From Nocardioides alpinus (GTDB lineage: Bacteria; Actinomycetota; Actinomycetes; Propionibacteriales; Nocardioidaceae), in contig NZ_FOKC01000004.1 in assembly GCF_900112035.1 (NCBI RefSeq), forward strand, positions 280,228-344,227: 64,000 nucleotides of DNA, given 5' to 3'. Below the pieces are notes generated by a model. That model did not search any database and was not told where the DNA came from. It worked only from the letters and a program-made list of their open reading frames with translations. Below are positions 25,489-34,360 of this stretch, piece after piece (within the stretch, counting starts at the first letter, position 1; every line of letters starts with the position of its first letter). The position numbers and the translations under genes are program-made.

Positions 25489-26466
25489 TCAGCCCGCGAC
25501 AGCCATCCGCGGGACCATGGTCGCCCCGTCCGCAGGGGTGAGCCACACGGTGCTGCCCTCCTCCAGGCGCTGGGACCGGGCGTGCGTCCGGGTGGCCACC
25601 ACGGACACCTCGTCACCGTCGACGGTGAGGACGGTGAGCCGCACCTCGAAGCCGATGCGGACCATGCGCGCGATGGTGCCCTCGACGGCGCCGGCCATCC
25701 GGGGCGCGGTCTCAAGCTCGATGTCGTGCGGACGCAGGGACGCACCGCCGAGGTGCGTGACCTCGCCGAGGAACGACATCACGAAGTCGTTGGCCGGCTC
25801 GTCGTAGAGCTGGTCGGGGGTGCCGACCTGCTCCACCCGGCCCTCGTTGACGACCACGATCTCGTCGGCGACCTCGAGGGCCTCCTCCTGGTCGTGGGTC
25901 ACGAAGACGGTGGTGACGTGCACGTCGTCGTGCAGGCGCCGGAGCCAGTCGCGCAGCTCCTTGCGCACCTTGGCGTCGAGCGCGCCGAAGGGCTCGTCGA
26001 GCAGCAGCACCTTCGGCTCGACCGCCAACGCGCGGGCGAGGGCCATGCGCTGGCGCTGCCCGCCCGAGAGCTGGGAGGGCAGCCGGTGCGAGAACTGCGA
26101 GAGGTGCACGAGCTTGAGCAGCTCGTTGACCCTGTGCTCGATCTCGTCCTTGGGCCGCTTGCGGATCTCGAGGCCGAAGGCGACGTTCTTGGCGACGGTC
26201 ATGTGCTTGAAGACCGCGTAGTGCTGGAAGACGAAGCCGACGTTGCGCTTCTGGGCCGGCAGGTTCGTGGCGTCGACGCCCTCGATGTTGACCGTGCCGC
26301 TGTCGCCCTTCTCGAGCCCGGCGATGATCCGCAGCAGGGTGGACTTGCCGCCACCGCTGGGACCGAGGAGGGCGGTGAGCTGGCCGGTCGGGATCGTCAC
26401 GTCGACGTTGTCCAGCGCGACGAAGTCACCGAACTTCTTGTTCAGCCCTGACACTTCGATGCTCAT
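25489..26466 (-). CDS. cysA: Sulfate/thiosulfate ABC transporter ATP-binding protein
   Basis: 325 residues. ATPase of the sulfate importer. Walker [11 protein letters not shown]-loop FVFQHYAVF, signature [15 protein letters not shown], Walker [12 protein letters not shown] and switch VTHDQEEA are all intact; a short regulatory TOBE-type C-terminal domain follows (about 235-325). Starts 13 nt after cysW. Ends 58 nt before the B12-domain gene. Confidence 0.93.
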   Translation of the reverse strand: MSIEVSGLNKKFGDFVALDNVDVTIPTGQLTALLGPSGGGKSTLLRIIAGLEKGDSGTVNIEGVDATNLPAQKRNVGFVFQHYAVFKHMTVAKNVAFGLEIRKRPKDEIEHRVNELLKLVHLSQFSHRLPSQLSGGQRQRMALARALAVEPKVLLLDEPFGALDAKVRKELRDWLRRLHDDVHVTTVFVTHDQEEALEVADEIVVVNEGRVEQVGTPDQLYDEPANDFVMSFLGEVTHLGGASLRPHDIELETAPRMAGAVEGTIARMVRIGFEVRLTVLTVDGDEVSVVATRTHARSQRLEEGSTVWLTPADGATMVPRMAVAG

Positions 26467-26479
26467 GGGGTGTGGCCTT

Positions 26480-27352
26480 TCACGAGTGGTTCTTGGGACG
26501 GATGATCGCGACGATCACGATGCAGGCGACGGAGACCATCGCCAGGAGGAACGCGGTCGCGTAGGCGCCCTGCTGGTCGAAGTTGAGGTACTTCTCCTCG
26601 ACGACGAGGGTGGCGGTGCGGGTCTGGCCGAGGACGTTGCCCGAGACGACCTTGACGGCGCCGAACTCACCGAGGGAGCGCGCGAGCGTCAGCACGACGC
26701 CGTAGACGATGCCCCACTTGATGGACGGCAGGGTGATGCGCCAGAAGCGTTGCATCGCGTTGGCGCCGAGGCTCTGGGCGGCCTGCTCCTGCTCGATGCC
26801 GATCTCCTCGAGCACCGGGACGATCTCGCGGATCATCAGCGGGAGGGCGACGAACGTCGTCGCCATGATGATGCCGGGCGTGGAGAAGATGACGTCGAAG
26901 CCCCACCCGGCGAGGGTCGGGCCCAGCCAGCCGTTGCGACCGCCGTAGACCAGCACGAGCGCGAGGCCGACGACGATCGGCGAGACGGACAGCGGGATGT
27001 CGAGCATCGCGTTGAGCACCCGCTTGCCGGGGAACTCCTGGCGCACCAGCAGCATCGAGATCCCGACGCCGAAGAGCGTGTTGATGACGACCGAGAAGAC
27101 CGCGACGTACGCACTCAGCTGGAGGGCCACGACCGTGTCGGGATCCTGCAGGAGCGAGGAGATCGAGGCGAAGCCGTCGTCAAAGGTATGGGTGACGACC
27201 AGCGAGACCGGCCAGGCGACCAGGAAGAAGAGGTACGCCGTGGCGACGATCCTCAGGACGTAGGTCATCGGGGTCCTGCGCACCCGGGGCGGACGCCTGC
27301 GCGTCTCGACCGGAGCGGGCGGGGCGATGTCGTGGACCAGCGTCTCAGCCAC
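26480..27352 (-). CDS. cysW: Sulfate ABC transporter permease CysW
   Basis: 290 residues, six predicted membrane segments after a basic N-terminal arm. The EAA coupling motif appears as [20 protein letters not shown], and [16 protein letters not shown] is characteristic of CysW. Overlaps the cysT end by 8 nt. Confidence 0.92.
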   Translation of the reverse strand: MAETLVHDIAPPAPVETRRRPPRVRRTPMTYVLRIVATAYLFFLVAWPVSLVVTHTFDDGFASISSLLQDPDTVVALQLSAYVAVFSVVINTLFGVGISMLLVRQEFPGKRVLNAMLDIPLSVSPIVVGLALVLVYGGRNGWLGPTLAGWGFDVIFSTPGIIMATTFVALPLMIREIVPVLEEIGIEQEQAAQSLGANAMQRFWRITLPSIKWGIVYGVVLTLARSLGEFGAVKVVSGNVLGQTRTATLVVEEKYLNFDQQGAYATAFLLAMVSVACIVIVAIIRPKNHS

Positions 27353-28196
27353 GTGCAGCCACCCGCCTCTGGATCAGGTCGAGCAGCACGATCACCGTGA
27401 GCGAGATGGCCAGCAGCACGGTCGCGACCGCTGCGGCTGCGGCGACGTTGTCGTTCTCGATGCTGCTGAGGATCCGCACGGAGGTGACCTCGGTCTTGAA
27501 GGGGAGGTTGCCCGACAGCAGCACGAGCGAGCCGTACTCGCTGACGCCGCGGGCGAAGGACAGTGCCGCTCCGGCCGCGATGGCGGGCGCCAGGCTCGGG
27601 AGGATGATGCGCCGGAACGTGGTGAACCGGCTGGCACCCAGTGACGCGGCCGCCTCCTCCACGTCGAGCTCGAGCTCCTCCAGGACCGGCTGGACCATGC
27701 GGACCACGAACGGCAGGGTGACGAACAGGAAGGCGAGGAAGACGGCCGGCCTCTCGTTGGCGATGTCGATGCCCAGAGGACTGTCTGCGTTGCCGTAGAG
27801 GGAGAGCAGCACCAGGCCCGCGACGATGGTGGGCAGGGCGAACGGGATGTCGATCATCACCTCGAGGACCGACTTGCCCCAGAAGCGGTCCCGTACGAGG
27901 ACCCACGCGATGAGCGGGCCCATGACGACGTTGACGACGGTCACGCCCGCGGCCGTGAAGACCGTGAGCTTGATCGCAGCCATGGTCTGCCCGTTGGTGA
28001 TGGTCGCCCAGAAGGTCTCCCAGCCGCCGTCGATCGCGGTGACGACCACGGCTGCGAGAGGGATCAGGACCAGCGCGCTGAACCAGATCATGGCGATGCC
28101 GAGCCCGAGCCCGGACGAGCGCGTGAGGGTGGAGCGCGGGCCCGACCGGCGAGGAGTCCTCGCCGGTCGGACGCGTGCGATCTCGGTGGAGGTCAT
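27345..28196 (-). CDS. cysT: Sulfate ABC transporter permease CysT
   Basis: 283 residues, six predicted segments. EAA motif DVEEAAASLGASRFTTFRRI; the CysT-type ARGVSEYGSLVLLSGN and DIPFALPTIVAGLVL are present. Forms the membrane channel with CysW. Starts 16 nt after the binding-protein stop. Confidence 0.92.
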   Translation of the reverse strand: MTSTEIARVRPARTPRRSGPRSTLTRSSGLGLGIAMIWFSALVLIPLAAVVVTAIDGGWETFWATITNGQTMAAIKLTVFTAAGVTVVNVVMGPLIAWVLVRDRFWGKSVLEVMIDIPFALPTIVAGLVLLSLYGNADSPLGIDIANERPAVFLAFLFVTLPFVVRMVQPVLEELELDVEEAAASLGASRFTTFRRIILPSLAPAIAAGAALSFARGVSEYGSLVLLSGNLPFKTEVTSVRILSSIENDNVAAAAAVATVLLAISLTVIVLLDLIQRRVAARG

Positions 28197-28212
28197 GAAG
28201 GGGTCGGCCAGC

Positions 28213-29250
28213 TCATTCGAGGGAGAGGCCGGCGCCGAGGATGGCCTCGAAGATCAGGCCGTTCTCCTCGTCGAAGAACTTCGTGGACACCTCGTCCCAG
28301 CCGCCGAAGTCGTTGTCCACGGTGAGCAGCGTCGGGACCTCGGGGAAGGGGTTGGACGGGTCCAGCGCCCCCTCGACGGTGCCGCCGTAGTCGACGTCGT
28401 CGCGGATCGGGCGGAAGCCGGTCAGGGCGAACTGGGTCTGGCCCTCGTCGGAGAGCACGAAGTCCAGCCAGGCCTGCGAGGGCTCGGACGCGTCCTCGAG
28501 GATGGCGCCGGCGTTCTCGATGAGCAGCGAGGTGTCGGGGAGGACGTACTCGAAGCCCTCGTCGTTCTGCGCGGCCAGGATGGCCTCGTTCTCGTAGGCC
28601 ATGAGCACGTCGCCGGTGCCACCGAGGAACGCGGTGGTGGCGTCACGACCGCTGCTCGGCAGCGAGACGACGTTCTTGAAGAACTTGTTGACGTAGTCGG
28701 TGGCCTCCTCCTCGGTGCCACCGTCGCTGATGACCTGGCCGTAGGCGGCAAGGGCGTTCCAGCGGGCAGCGCCCGACGAAGCGGGGTTGGGGGTGACGAT
28801 CTCGACACCCGGCTTGACCAGGTCGGCCCACGTCTTGATGTTCTTGGGGTTGCCGTCGCGGACACCGAACACGACGACCGAGTGCGACACGACGCCCTTG
28901 TTCTCGCCCTGGTCCCAGTCCTCGGCCACGAGGCCCTCGTCGACCAGGCGGGTCACGTCGGTCGGCACGGAGAAGTGGACGTAGTCGGCCTCGAGGCCGG
29001 CGGCGACCGCGCGGCTCTGGTCGCCCGAAGGACCGTAGGACGTCTGGAACGTCACGCCCTCGCCGTCGTCGGTCTTGGCGAACTCGGTCGCGATGTTCTT
29101 GTTGGCGGCCTCGGGGACGGCGAACCCGACGATGTTGATGGTGTTGTCCGCGTCGGCGTCACTGCTGCTGCCGCTGCCGGGAGCGCAGGCGGACAGGGCC
29201 AGGGCCCCGAGAAGGGCTGCCGCGAGGGCGGCACGTGAACGGATCTGCAT
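28213..29250 (-). CDS. sbp: Sulfate-binding lipoprotein of the ABC importer
   Basis: 345 residues from ATG 29250. Signal peptide with lipobox LSAC (Cys near residue 22), so a membrane-anchored lipoprotein. Sulfate-binding family features: SYGPSGDQSRAVAAGLEADYVHFS, KPGVEIVTPNPASSGAARW, VSLPSSGRDATTAFLGGTGDVLMAYENE. First gene of sbp-cysT-cysW-cysA. The upstream 80 bp is the most AT-rich stretch around and should hold the promoter. Confidence 0.92.
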   Translation of the reverse strand: MQIRSRAALAAALLGALALSACAPGSGSSSDADADNTINIVGFAVPEAANKNIATEFAKTDDGEGVTFQTSYGPSGDQSRAVAAGLEADYVHFSVPTDVTRLVDEGLVAEDWDQGENKGVVSHSVVVFGVRDGNPKNIKTWADLVKPGVEIVTPNPASSGAARWNALAAYGQVISDGGTEEEATDYVNKFFKNVVSLPSSGRDATTAFLGGTGDVLMAYENEAILAAQNDEGFEYVLPDTSLLIENAGAILEDASEPSQAWLDFVLSDEGQTQFALTGFRPIRDDVDYGGTVEGALDPSNPFPEVPTLLTVDNDFGGWDEVSTKFFDEENGLIFEAILGAGLSLE

Positions 29251-29469
29251 GGGGGGTACTCGACTTTCTAGATCGGTGAGCAATGTCGAGAAAGATACAT
29301 GACTTTATGGACCGAGATGACATTGTCCGCTTCTCGGCCGCGTGTCGTGGATCACGGGTGTCACGCACGTCACGTCCACGAGGTGGGGAGAGGCGTGTCC
29401 GCGCGGGTCCCGCGGCTAATGTGGGTCGTTGGGAGAGGACTCTCGACACACGAGGAAGCAGGGGCAGAG
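29251..29469. promoter_or_regulatory. Divergent promoter region between sbp and korA
   Basis: 219 bp without a gene. The sbp side (about 29265-29325) is AT-rich, with GATACATGACTTTATGG at 29294-29310, but no -10/-35 pair stands out. On the korA side a TAATGT box (29417-29422) lies about 47 nt before the GTG, giving a leader of roughly 40 nt. No riboswitch fold was recognised. Confidence 0.4.
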
Positions 29470-31383
29470 GTGACCCACACCGCCAAGCAGGTCAAGCAGC
29501 TCGACCGCGTCATCATCCGGTTCGCGGGGGACTCGGGCGACGGCATGCAGCTCACCGGTGACCGGTTCACCCAGGAGACCGCGGCCTTCGGCAACGACCT
29601 GGTCACGCTGCCCAACTTCCCCGCCGAGATCCGGGCCCCCCAGGGCACGCTGCCGGGCGTGTCGTCGTTCCAGGTGCACTTCGCCGACCACGACATCCTC
29701 ACCGCGGGCGACGCCCCCGACGTGCTGGTGGCGATGAACCCCGCGGCGCTGCGTGCCAACCTCGGCGACCTGCCCAAGGGCGCGACGATCATCGTCGACA
29801 CCCACGACTTCACTGCGCGCAACCTCACCAAGGCCGGCTACTCCGAGAACCCCCTCGACGGCGACACCCTCGCCGAGTACGCCCTGCACACCGTCGACCT
29901 CACCGGCATGACCGTCGAGGCCGTCAAGGAGTTCGGGCTCTCCCGCAAGGACGCCTCGCGCGCCAAGAACATGTTTGCGCTGGGTCTGCTGTCGTGGATG
30001 TACGGCCGGCCCACCGAGTCGACCCACGCGTTCCTCGCCAAGCGGTTCGCCAAGGTGCCCGACATCCGCGACGCCAACATCGCGGCGTTCAAGGCCGGCT
30101 GGAACTTCGGCGAGACGACCGAGACGTTCATCGTCCGCTACGAGATCAAGCCGGCGCCGATGGCGCCGGGCACCTACCGCAACATCACCGGCAACCTGGC
30201 GCTGTCCTACGGCCTCATCGCCGGTGGCGTGCAGTCGGGCCTGTCCGTCTTCCTCGGCTCGTACCCGATCACCCCCGCCTCCGACATCCTCCACGAGCTG
30301 TCGAAGCACAAGGGCTTCGGAGTGACCACCTTCCAGGCCGAGGACGAGATCGCCGGCGTCGGTGCGGCCATCGGCGCCTCGTTCGCCGGCCAGCTCGGGG
30401 TGACCTCCACCTCGGGCCCCGGAGTCGCACTGAAGTCCGAGGCCGTCGGCCTGGCCGTGATGACCGAGCTGCCGCTGATCGTGGTCGACGTCCAGCGCGG
30501 CGGCCCGTCCACCGGCCTCCCGACCAAGACCGAGCAGGCCGACCTGCTGCAGGCGATGTTCGGCCGCAACGGCGAGGCGCCCGTCCCGATCGTGGCGCCC
30601 CAGTCCCCCGGCGACTGCTTCGACGCGGCGGTCGAGGCGGTCCGGATCGCGATCACCTACCGCACCCCGGTGATGATCCTCTCCGACGGCTACCTCGCCA
30701 ACGGCTCCGAGCCGTGGCGGATCCCGATCCTCGACGAGCTCCCGGCGATCGACCCCCACTTCGCCACCGAGAAGAACTACGGCTCGGGTGACGGCGCCGA
30801 GTTCTGGCCCTACCTGCGCGACGACGCCACGCTGGCGCGTCCGTGGGCGATCCCCGGCACCCCCGGCCTCGAGCACCGCATCGGTGGGCTGGAGAAGGGC
30901 GACGGGCACGGCAACATCTCCTACGACCCGGCCAACCACGACTTCATGGTCCGCACCCGCCAGGCCAAGGTCGACCGGATCGCCGACTCCCTGCCTCCGC
31001 TCGAGGTCGACGACCCGGACGGCGAGGCCAAGGTGCTCGTCCTCGGCTGGGGCTCGACGTACGGCCCCATCGGCGCCGGCGTACGCCGCGTGCGCAAGGC
31101 CGGCTACCGCGTGGCCCAGGCCCACCTGCGCCACCTCAACCCGTTCCCCAACGACCTCGGCGACATCCTCCGGCGCTACGACAAGGTGCTGGTCCCCGAG
31201 ATGAACCTCGGCCAGCTCTCCCTGCTGCTGCGAGGCAAGTACCTCGTCGACGTCGTCGGCTACAACGAGGTCCGCGGCCTCCCGCTCAAGGCGGCGGTGC
31301 TCGCCGACGTGATCGGTGGGCTCGTGGCCGAGGCCGAGGGCATCGAGGTCGACCTGACCACCAAGGAGAGCAGCGATGACTGA
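29470..31383 (+). CDS. korA: 2-oxoacid:ferredoxin oxidoreductase, fused gamma-alpha subunit (KorA)
   Basis: 637 residues from GTG 29470. The gamma domain comes first (RFAGDSGDGMQLTGDRFTQE, near residues 14-33), then the pyrimidine-binding alpha domain with GSYPITPASDILHELSKH and QAEDEIAGVGAAIGASFAG. With KorB it oxidises 2-oxoglutarate to succinyl-CoA and reduces ferredoxin; this fused form is usual in actinobacteria. KorB overlaps its end by 8 nt. Cytoplasmic TCA-cycle enzyme; also usable for anaplerotic CO2 fixation. Confidence 0.92.
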   Translation: MTHTAKQVKQLDRVIIRFAGDSGDGMQLTGDRFTQETAAFGNDLVTLPNFPAEIRAPQGTLPGVSSFQVHFADHDILTAGDAPDVLVAMNPAALRANLGDLPKGATIIVDTHDFTARNLTKAGYSENPLDGDTLAEYALHTVDLTGMTVEAVKEFGLSRKDASRAKNMFALGLLSWMYGRPTESTHAFLAKRFAKVPDIRDANIAAFKAGWNFGETTETFIVRYEIKPAPMAPGTYRNITGNLALSYGLIAGGVQSGLSVFLGSYPITPASDILHELSKHKGFGVTTFQAEDEIAGVGAAIGASFAGQLGVTSTSGPGVALKSEAVGLAVMTELPLIVVDVQRGGPSTGLPTKTEQADLLQAMFGRNGEAPVPIVAPQSPGDCFDAAVEAVRIAITYRTPVMILSDGYLANGSEPWRIPILDELPAIDPHFATEKNYGSGDGAEFWPYLRDDATLARPWAIPGTPGLEHRIGGLEKGDGHGNISYDPANHDFMVRTRQAKVDRIADSLPPLEVDDPDGEAKVLVLGWGSTYGPIGAGVRRVRKAGYRVAQAHLRHLNPFPNDLGDILRRYDKVLVPEMNLGQLSLLLRGKYLVDVVGYNEVRGLPLKAAVLADVIGGLVAEAEGIEVDLTTKESSDD

Positions 31384-32470
31384 GCTCGGCATCCCCGCCC
31401 TGCGGTCCGGCACCGAGGACGTGCCCACCACGGACCTCAAGCAGACCGGCAAGGACTTCACCTCCGACCAGGAGGTCCGCTGGTGCCCGGGCTGCGGCGA
31501 CTACGCCGTGCTGAAGGCCGTGCAGTCGTTCCTGCCCGACCTCGGGCTGCGTCGCGAGAACATCGTGTTCGTCTCCGGCATCGGCTGCTCGTCGCGGTTC
31601 CCCTACTACCTCGACACCTACGGCATGCACTCGATCCACGGCCGGGCGCCGACGATCGCGACCGGCATCGCCACGGCCCGCGAGGACCTGTCGGTGTGGG
31701 TCGTCACCGGAGACGGCGACGCGCTGTCGATCGGCGGCAACCACCTCATCCACACGTTGCGCCGCAACGTGAACATGACGATCCTGCTGTTCAACAACCG
31801 GATCTACGGCCTCACCAAGGGGCAGTACTCCCCCACCTCGGAGACCGGCAAGGTCACCAAGTCGACGCCGATGGGCTCGCTCGACCACCCGTTCAACCCG
31901 GTGTCGCTGGCCCTCGGCGCCGAGGCGACCTTCGTCGCGCGCACCATCGACTCCGACCGCAAGCACCTCACCGGCGTGCTGGCCGCGGCCGCCGCGCACC
32001 GCGGCACGTCGCTGGTCGAGATCTACCAGAACTGCCCGATCTTCAACGACGGCGCGTTCGACGCGATCAAGAACCCCGACACCAAGGCGGACGCCCTCAT
32101 CCCCCTCGTCCACGGCGAGCCGGTGACCTTCGGCGCCCGGGACGACGAGGGGCGCGGCGACAAGGCCCTCGTACGTGATGAGCAGACCGGTGGCGTGAAG
32201 ATCGTCGCCACTGCCGACGTCGACGCCTCCGACATCGTCGTGCACGACGCCCACAACGACGACCCCACGATGGCGTTCGCGATCTCGCGACTCACGGACG
32301 CGGGCTACCTCAACACCTCGCCGATCGGCATCTTCCGGCAGGTCGAGCGATCGACCTACGACGACGCGGCGCGCGAGCAGGTCGCGGTGGCGAAGAACGG
32401 CGACGCCGCCGACCGCGCTGCCCGACTGACAGCGCTGATCGGCGGCGGCGACACGTGGACGGTGCTCTGA
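31376..32470 (+). CDS. korB: 2-oxoacid:ferredoxin oxidoreductase beta subunit (KorB)
   Basis: 364 residues. Thiamine-diphosphate subunit: RWCPGCGDYAVL near residue 36-47 and GIGCSSRFPYY carry the 4Fe-4S cysteines; GDGDALSIGGNHL with FNNRIYGLTKGQ is the ThDP/Mg motif. C-terminal ~100 residues are typical of the actinobacterial KorB. No ferredoxin gene follows; the next gene is on the other strand and ends 21 nt away. Confidence 0.92.
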   Translation: MTELGIPALRSGTEDVPTTDLKQTGKDFTSDQEVRWCPGCGDYAVLKAVQSFLPDLGLRRENIVFVSGIGCSSRFPYYLDTYGMHSIHGRAPTIATGIATAREDLSVWVVTGDGDALSIGGNHLIHTLRRNVNMTILLFNNRIYGLTKGQYSPTSETGKVTKSTPMGSLDHPFNPVSLALGAEATFVARTIDSDRKHLTGVLAAAAAHRGTSLVEIYQNCPIFNDGAFDAIKNPDTKADALIPLVHGEPVTFGARDDEGRGDKALVRDEQTGGVKIVATADVDASDIVVHDAHNDDPTMAFAISRLTDAGYLNTSPIGIFRQVERSTYDDAAREQVAVAKNGDAADRAARLTALIGGGDTWTVL

Positions 32471-32491
32471 GCCCCACCCGGGACGGACGGG

Positions 32492-32902
32492 TCAGCGGAA
32501 GTAGAGCGTCCAGACCTTGCCCTTGGTGTTGCTGAAGCCGTTGGAGTGGTCGACCTTGGAGCGCCACTTCCACCGGCCGCGCTCGGGCGCGTAGATGCGG
32601 GTCTTGAAGACGCCGCTGTCGTTGGTCTTGACCTTCTTGACGGTCTTCCACTTGCAGGAGCCGCACTTCTTCTTGAGGATCTTCACCTTCTGGTTGGCGT
32701 AGGGCAGCAGCGTGCCGTCGACCTGCGGCTCGCTCACGGTGCCCTTGAGCTTGAAGGCGTTGTAGGAGACCTGGTTGTCCCCCGGGGGGTTCTCCTCGAT
32801 GATGCGCTCGGGCAGGGCGCCGGCGCTCGCGCTGACGCTGAGCGCTCCGGATACGAGCAGGGCAGCAACGATGGCTGCCAGGACGGTGCGGAACATCCGC
32901 AT
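32492..32902 (-). CDS. Small secreted Ig-like domain protein, function unknown
   Basis: 136 residues. Sec signal peptide (VLAAIVAALLVSGALSVSASAGA), then one basic beta-rich domain of about 85 residues ending FSNTKGKVWTLYFR. The only two Cys (KKKCGSCKW) could form a disulfide. Spacing of the strands (basic KVKI, then WKTV, then GVFKTRIYA) is like the N-terminal domain of the GH16 protein at 58423. A second ATG two codons in is possible. Probably extracellular and wall-binding; no enzymatic motif. Confidence 0.72.
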   Translation of the reverse strand: MRMFRTVLAAIVAALLVSGALSVSASAGALPERIIEENPPGDNQVSYNAFKLKGTVSEPQVDGTLLPYANQKVKILKKKCGSCKWKTVKKVKTNDSGVFKTRIYAPERGRWKWRSKVDHSNGFSNTKGKVWTLYFR

Positions 32903-32989
32903 GGTGATTCCCCCTCGAGAACGATGATCAGCTGACTGGTCACGGGACCCACGCCCGGGACGCCCCCATCGTAGGTGAAGGGGCGCCCC

Positions 32990-32995
32990 TACACT
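32990..32995 (+). promoter_or_regulatory. Leaderless -10 box for rarD
   Basis: TACACT, 6 nt before GTG 33002; it fixes that start. Confidence 0.45.
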
Positions 32996-33001
32996 TCCGG
33001 A

Positions 33002-33910
33002 GTGCCAGATAGCCGCCGCGGACTGATCCTGGGGGCCACGGCCTACATCCTGTGGGGCACGTTCCCGCTCTACTGGACACTGCTCGAGCCGGGCGGAGCC
33101 GTCGAGATCCTCGCCCACCGCATCGTCTGGTCGCTGGTGACCATGGTCGTGATCCTCGTCCTGTGGCACCGCGGCCCCCAGCTGAGGGCCGTCCTGCGCG
33201 ACCGGCGCACCACCCTCCTCCTCGCCGGCGCCGCGGTCGTCATCACGATCAACTGGGGCGGCTACATCTGGGGCGTCACCAACGGCCGCGTCGTCGAGAC
33301 CTCGCTCGGCTACTTCATCAACCCCCTGGTCACGGTGCTGATGGGGGTGCTGGTCCTCGGCGAGCGGCTGCGGCAGCTCCAGTGGGTGGCGATGGGCATC
33401 GCCTTCGTCGCGGTGGTGGTGCTGACGATCGACTACGGCCGTCCGCCGTGGGTGGCGCTCGTCCTCGCCTTCTCCTTCGGCACCTACGGGCTGCTGAAGA
33501 AGCAGGCAAACGTGGGCGCAGTGGAGAGCATCACCTTCGAGACCCTCGTCCTGGCGCCGGTCGCGGCGGCGTACATCCTGTGGCTCATGGCGACGAGCCA
33601 GTCCAACTTCGCCTCCCACGGGATCGGGCACGCGCTGCTCTTCACCACCACCGGGATCATCACCGCGATCCCGCTGATGTTGTTCGGGGCGGCCGCGATC
33701 CGGGTGTCGATGGTCTCCCTGGGACTGCTGCAGTACCTCGCGCCCACCATCCAGTTCGCCCTCGGCATCCTGGTCTTCCACGAGGACATGCCTGCCAGCC
33801 GCTGGATCGGCTTCGGCCTGGTCTGGGTGGCGCTCGCGATCTTCACCGTCGAGGCGCTCAACCACCGGCGCCGGCAGCTGCAGCTGATCGCGCACGCCAG
33901 CGCGGTCTGA
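33002..33910 (+). CDS. rarD: RarD-type EamA-family permease
   Basis: 302 residues from GTG 33002, ten predicted membrane segments in two EamA repeats. RarD hallmarks: GTFPLYW near residue 20, INWGGYIWGVTNGRVVETSLGYFINPL and LLQYLAPTIQFALGI. RarD was named for chloramphenicol sensitivity; transport substrate unproven. Followed by a repeat array, not by another gene on its transcript. Confidence 0.9.
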   Translation: MPDSRRGLILGATAYILWGTFPLYWTLLEPGGAVEILAHRIVWSLVTMVVILVLWHRGPQLRAVLRDRRTTLLLAGAAVVITINWGGYIWGVTNGRVVETSLGYFINPLVTVLMGVLVLGERLRQLQWVAMGIAFVAVVVLTIDYGRPPWVALVLAFSFGTYGLLKKQANVGAVESITFETLVLAPVAAAYILWLMATSQSNFASHGIGHALLFTTTGIITAIPLMLFGAAAIRVSMVSLGLLQYLAPTIQFALGILVFHEDMPASRWIGFGLVWVALAIFTVEALNHRRRQLQLIAHASAV

Positions 33911-33942
33911 TCGCGGCGGGGTCGCGCGGCCACGCCGCCGCC

Positions 33943-34258
33943 GGTTGAGCAGGTCGCGCAGCCAGCCAAGCCGCCGGTTGAGCAGGTCGCCCAGCGACCC
34001 GCCGCTGGTTGAGCAGGTCGCGCAGCGATGCCGCCGCTGGTTGAGCAGGTCGCGCAGCGACCGTGTCGAAACCAAGGTCCCCACCAGCGCTGGTTGAGCA
34101 GGTCGCCCAGCGACCCTCCGCTGGTTGAGCAGGTCGCGCAGTCCGGCCTTCCGCTGGTTGAGCAGGTCGCGCAGCCCAGCCTCCGCCCGTTGAGCAGGTC
34201 GCGCAGCGATGCCGCCGCTGGTTGAGCAGGTCGCGCAGCGACCGTGTCGAAACCAAGG
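33943..34258. repeat. Array of nine hairpin-repeat units
   Basis: Nine units begin with GGTTGAGCAGGTCGC (one lacks the first G) at 33943, 33976, 34007, 34039, 34092, 34123, 34156, 34189 and 34220. Period is 31-33 bp except after the fourth unit (53 bp). Units four and nine carry the full element, ending ACCGTGTCGAAACC, which folds as GGTCGC-GCA-GCGACC with outer GGTT/AACC. The block 34009-34077 recurs at 34190-34259. Units 1-8 mostly end early, so the array looks like stuttered half elements with two complete ends. The intergenic stretch 33911-34360 holds no gene. Confidence 0.85.
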
Positions 34259-34360
34259 AACCAAGTGTGATGTCTCCGGGGATCACCTGTTCGGAAACAC
34301 TTATCCACACCAGTCTTCCCGCAGGCCTCAGTGTCGGTGGGTCCTGCTTGACTGGTACCC

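Noticed and set aside
29251..29469. A possible riboswitch in front of the sulfate transporter
   Set aside because: No SAM- or other known riboswitch core could be recognised in the AT-rich block.
33943..34258. Evenly spaced 32-bp repeats that look like a CRISPR array
   Set aside because: The variable parts are only 10-18 bp and very similar to one another, two long duplicated blocks are present and there are no cas genes. It is a hairpin-repeat array.
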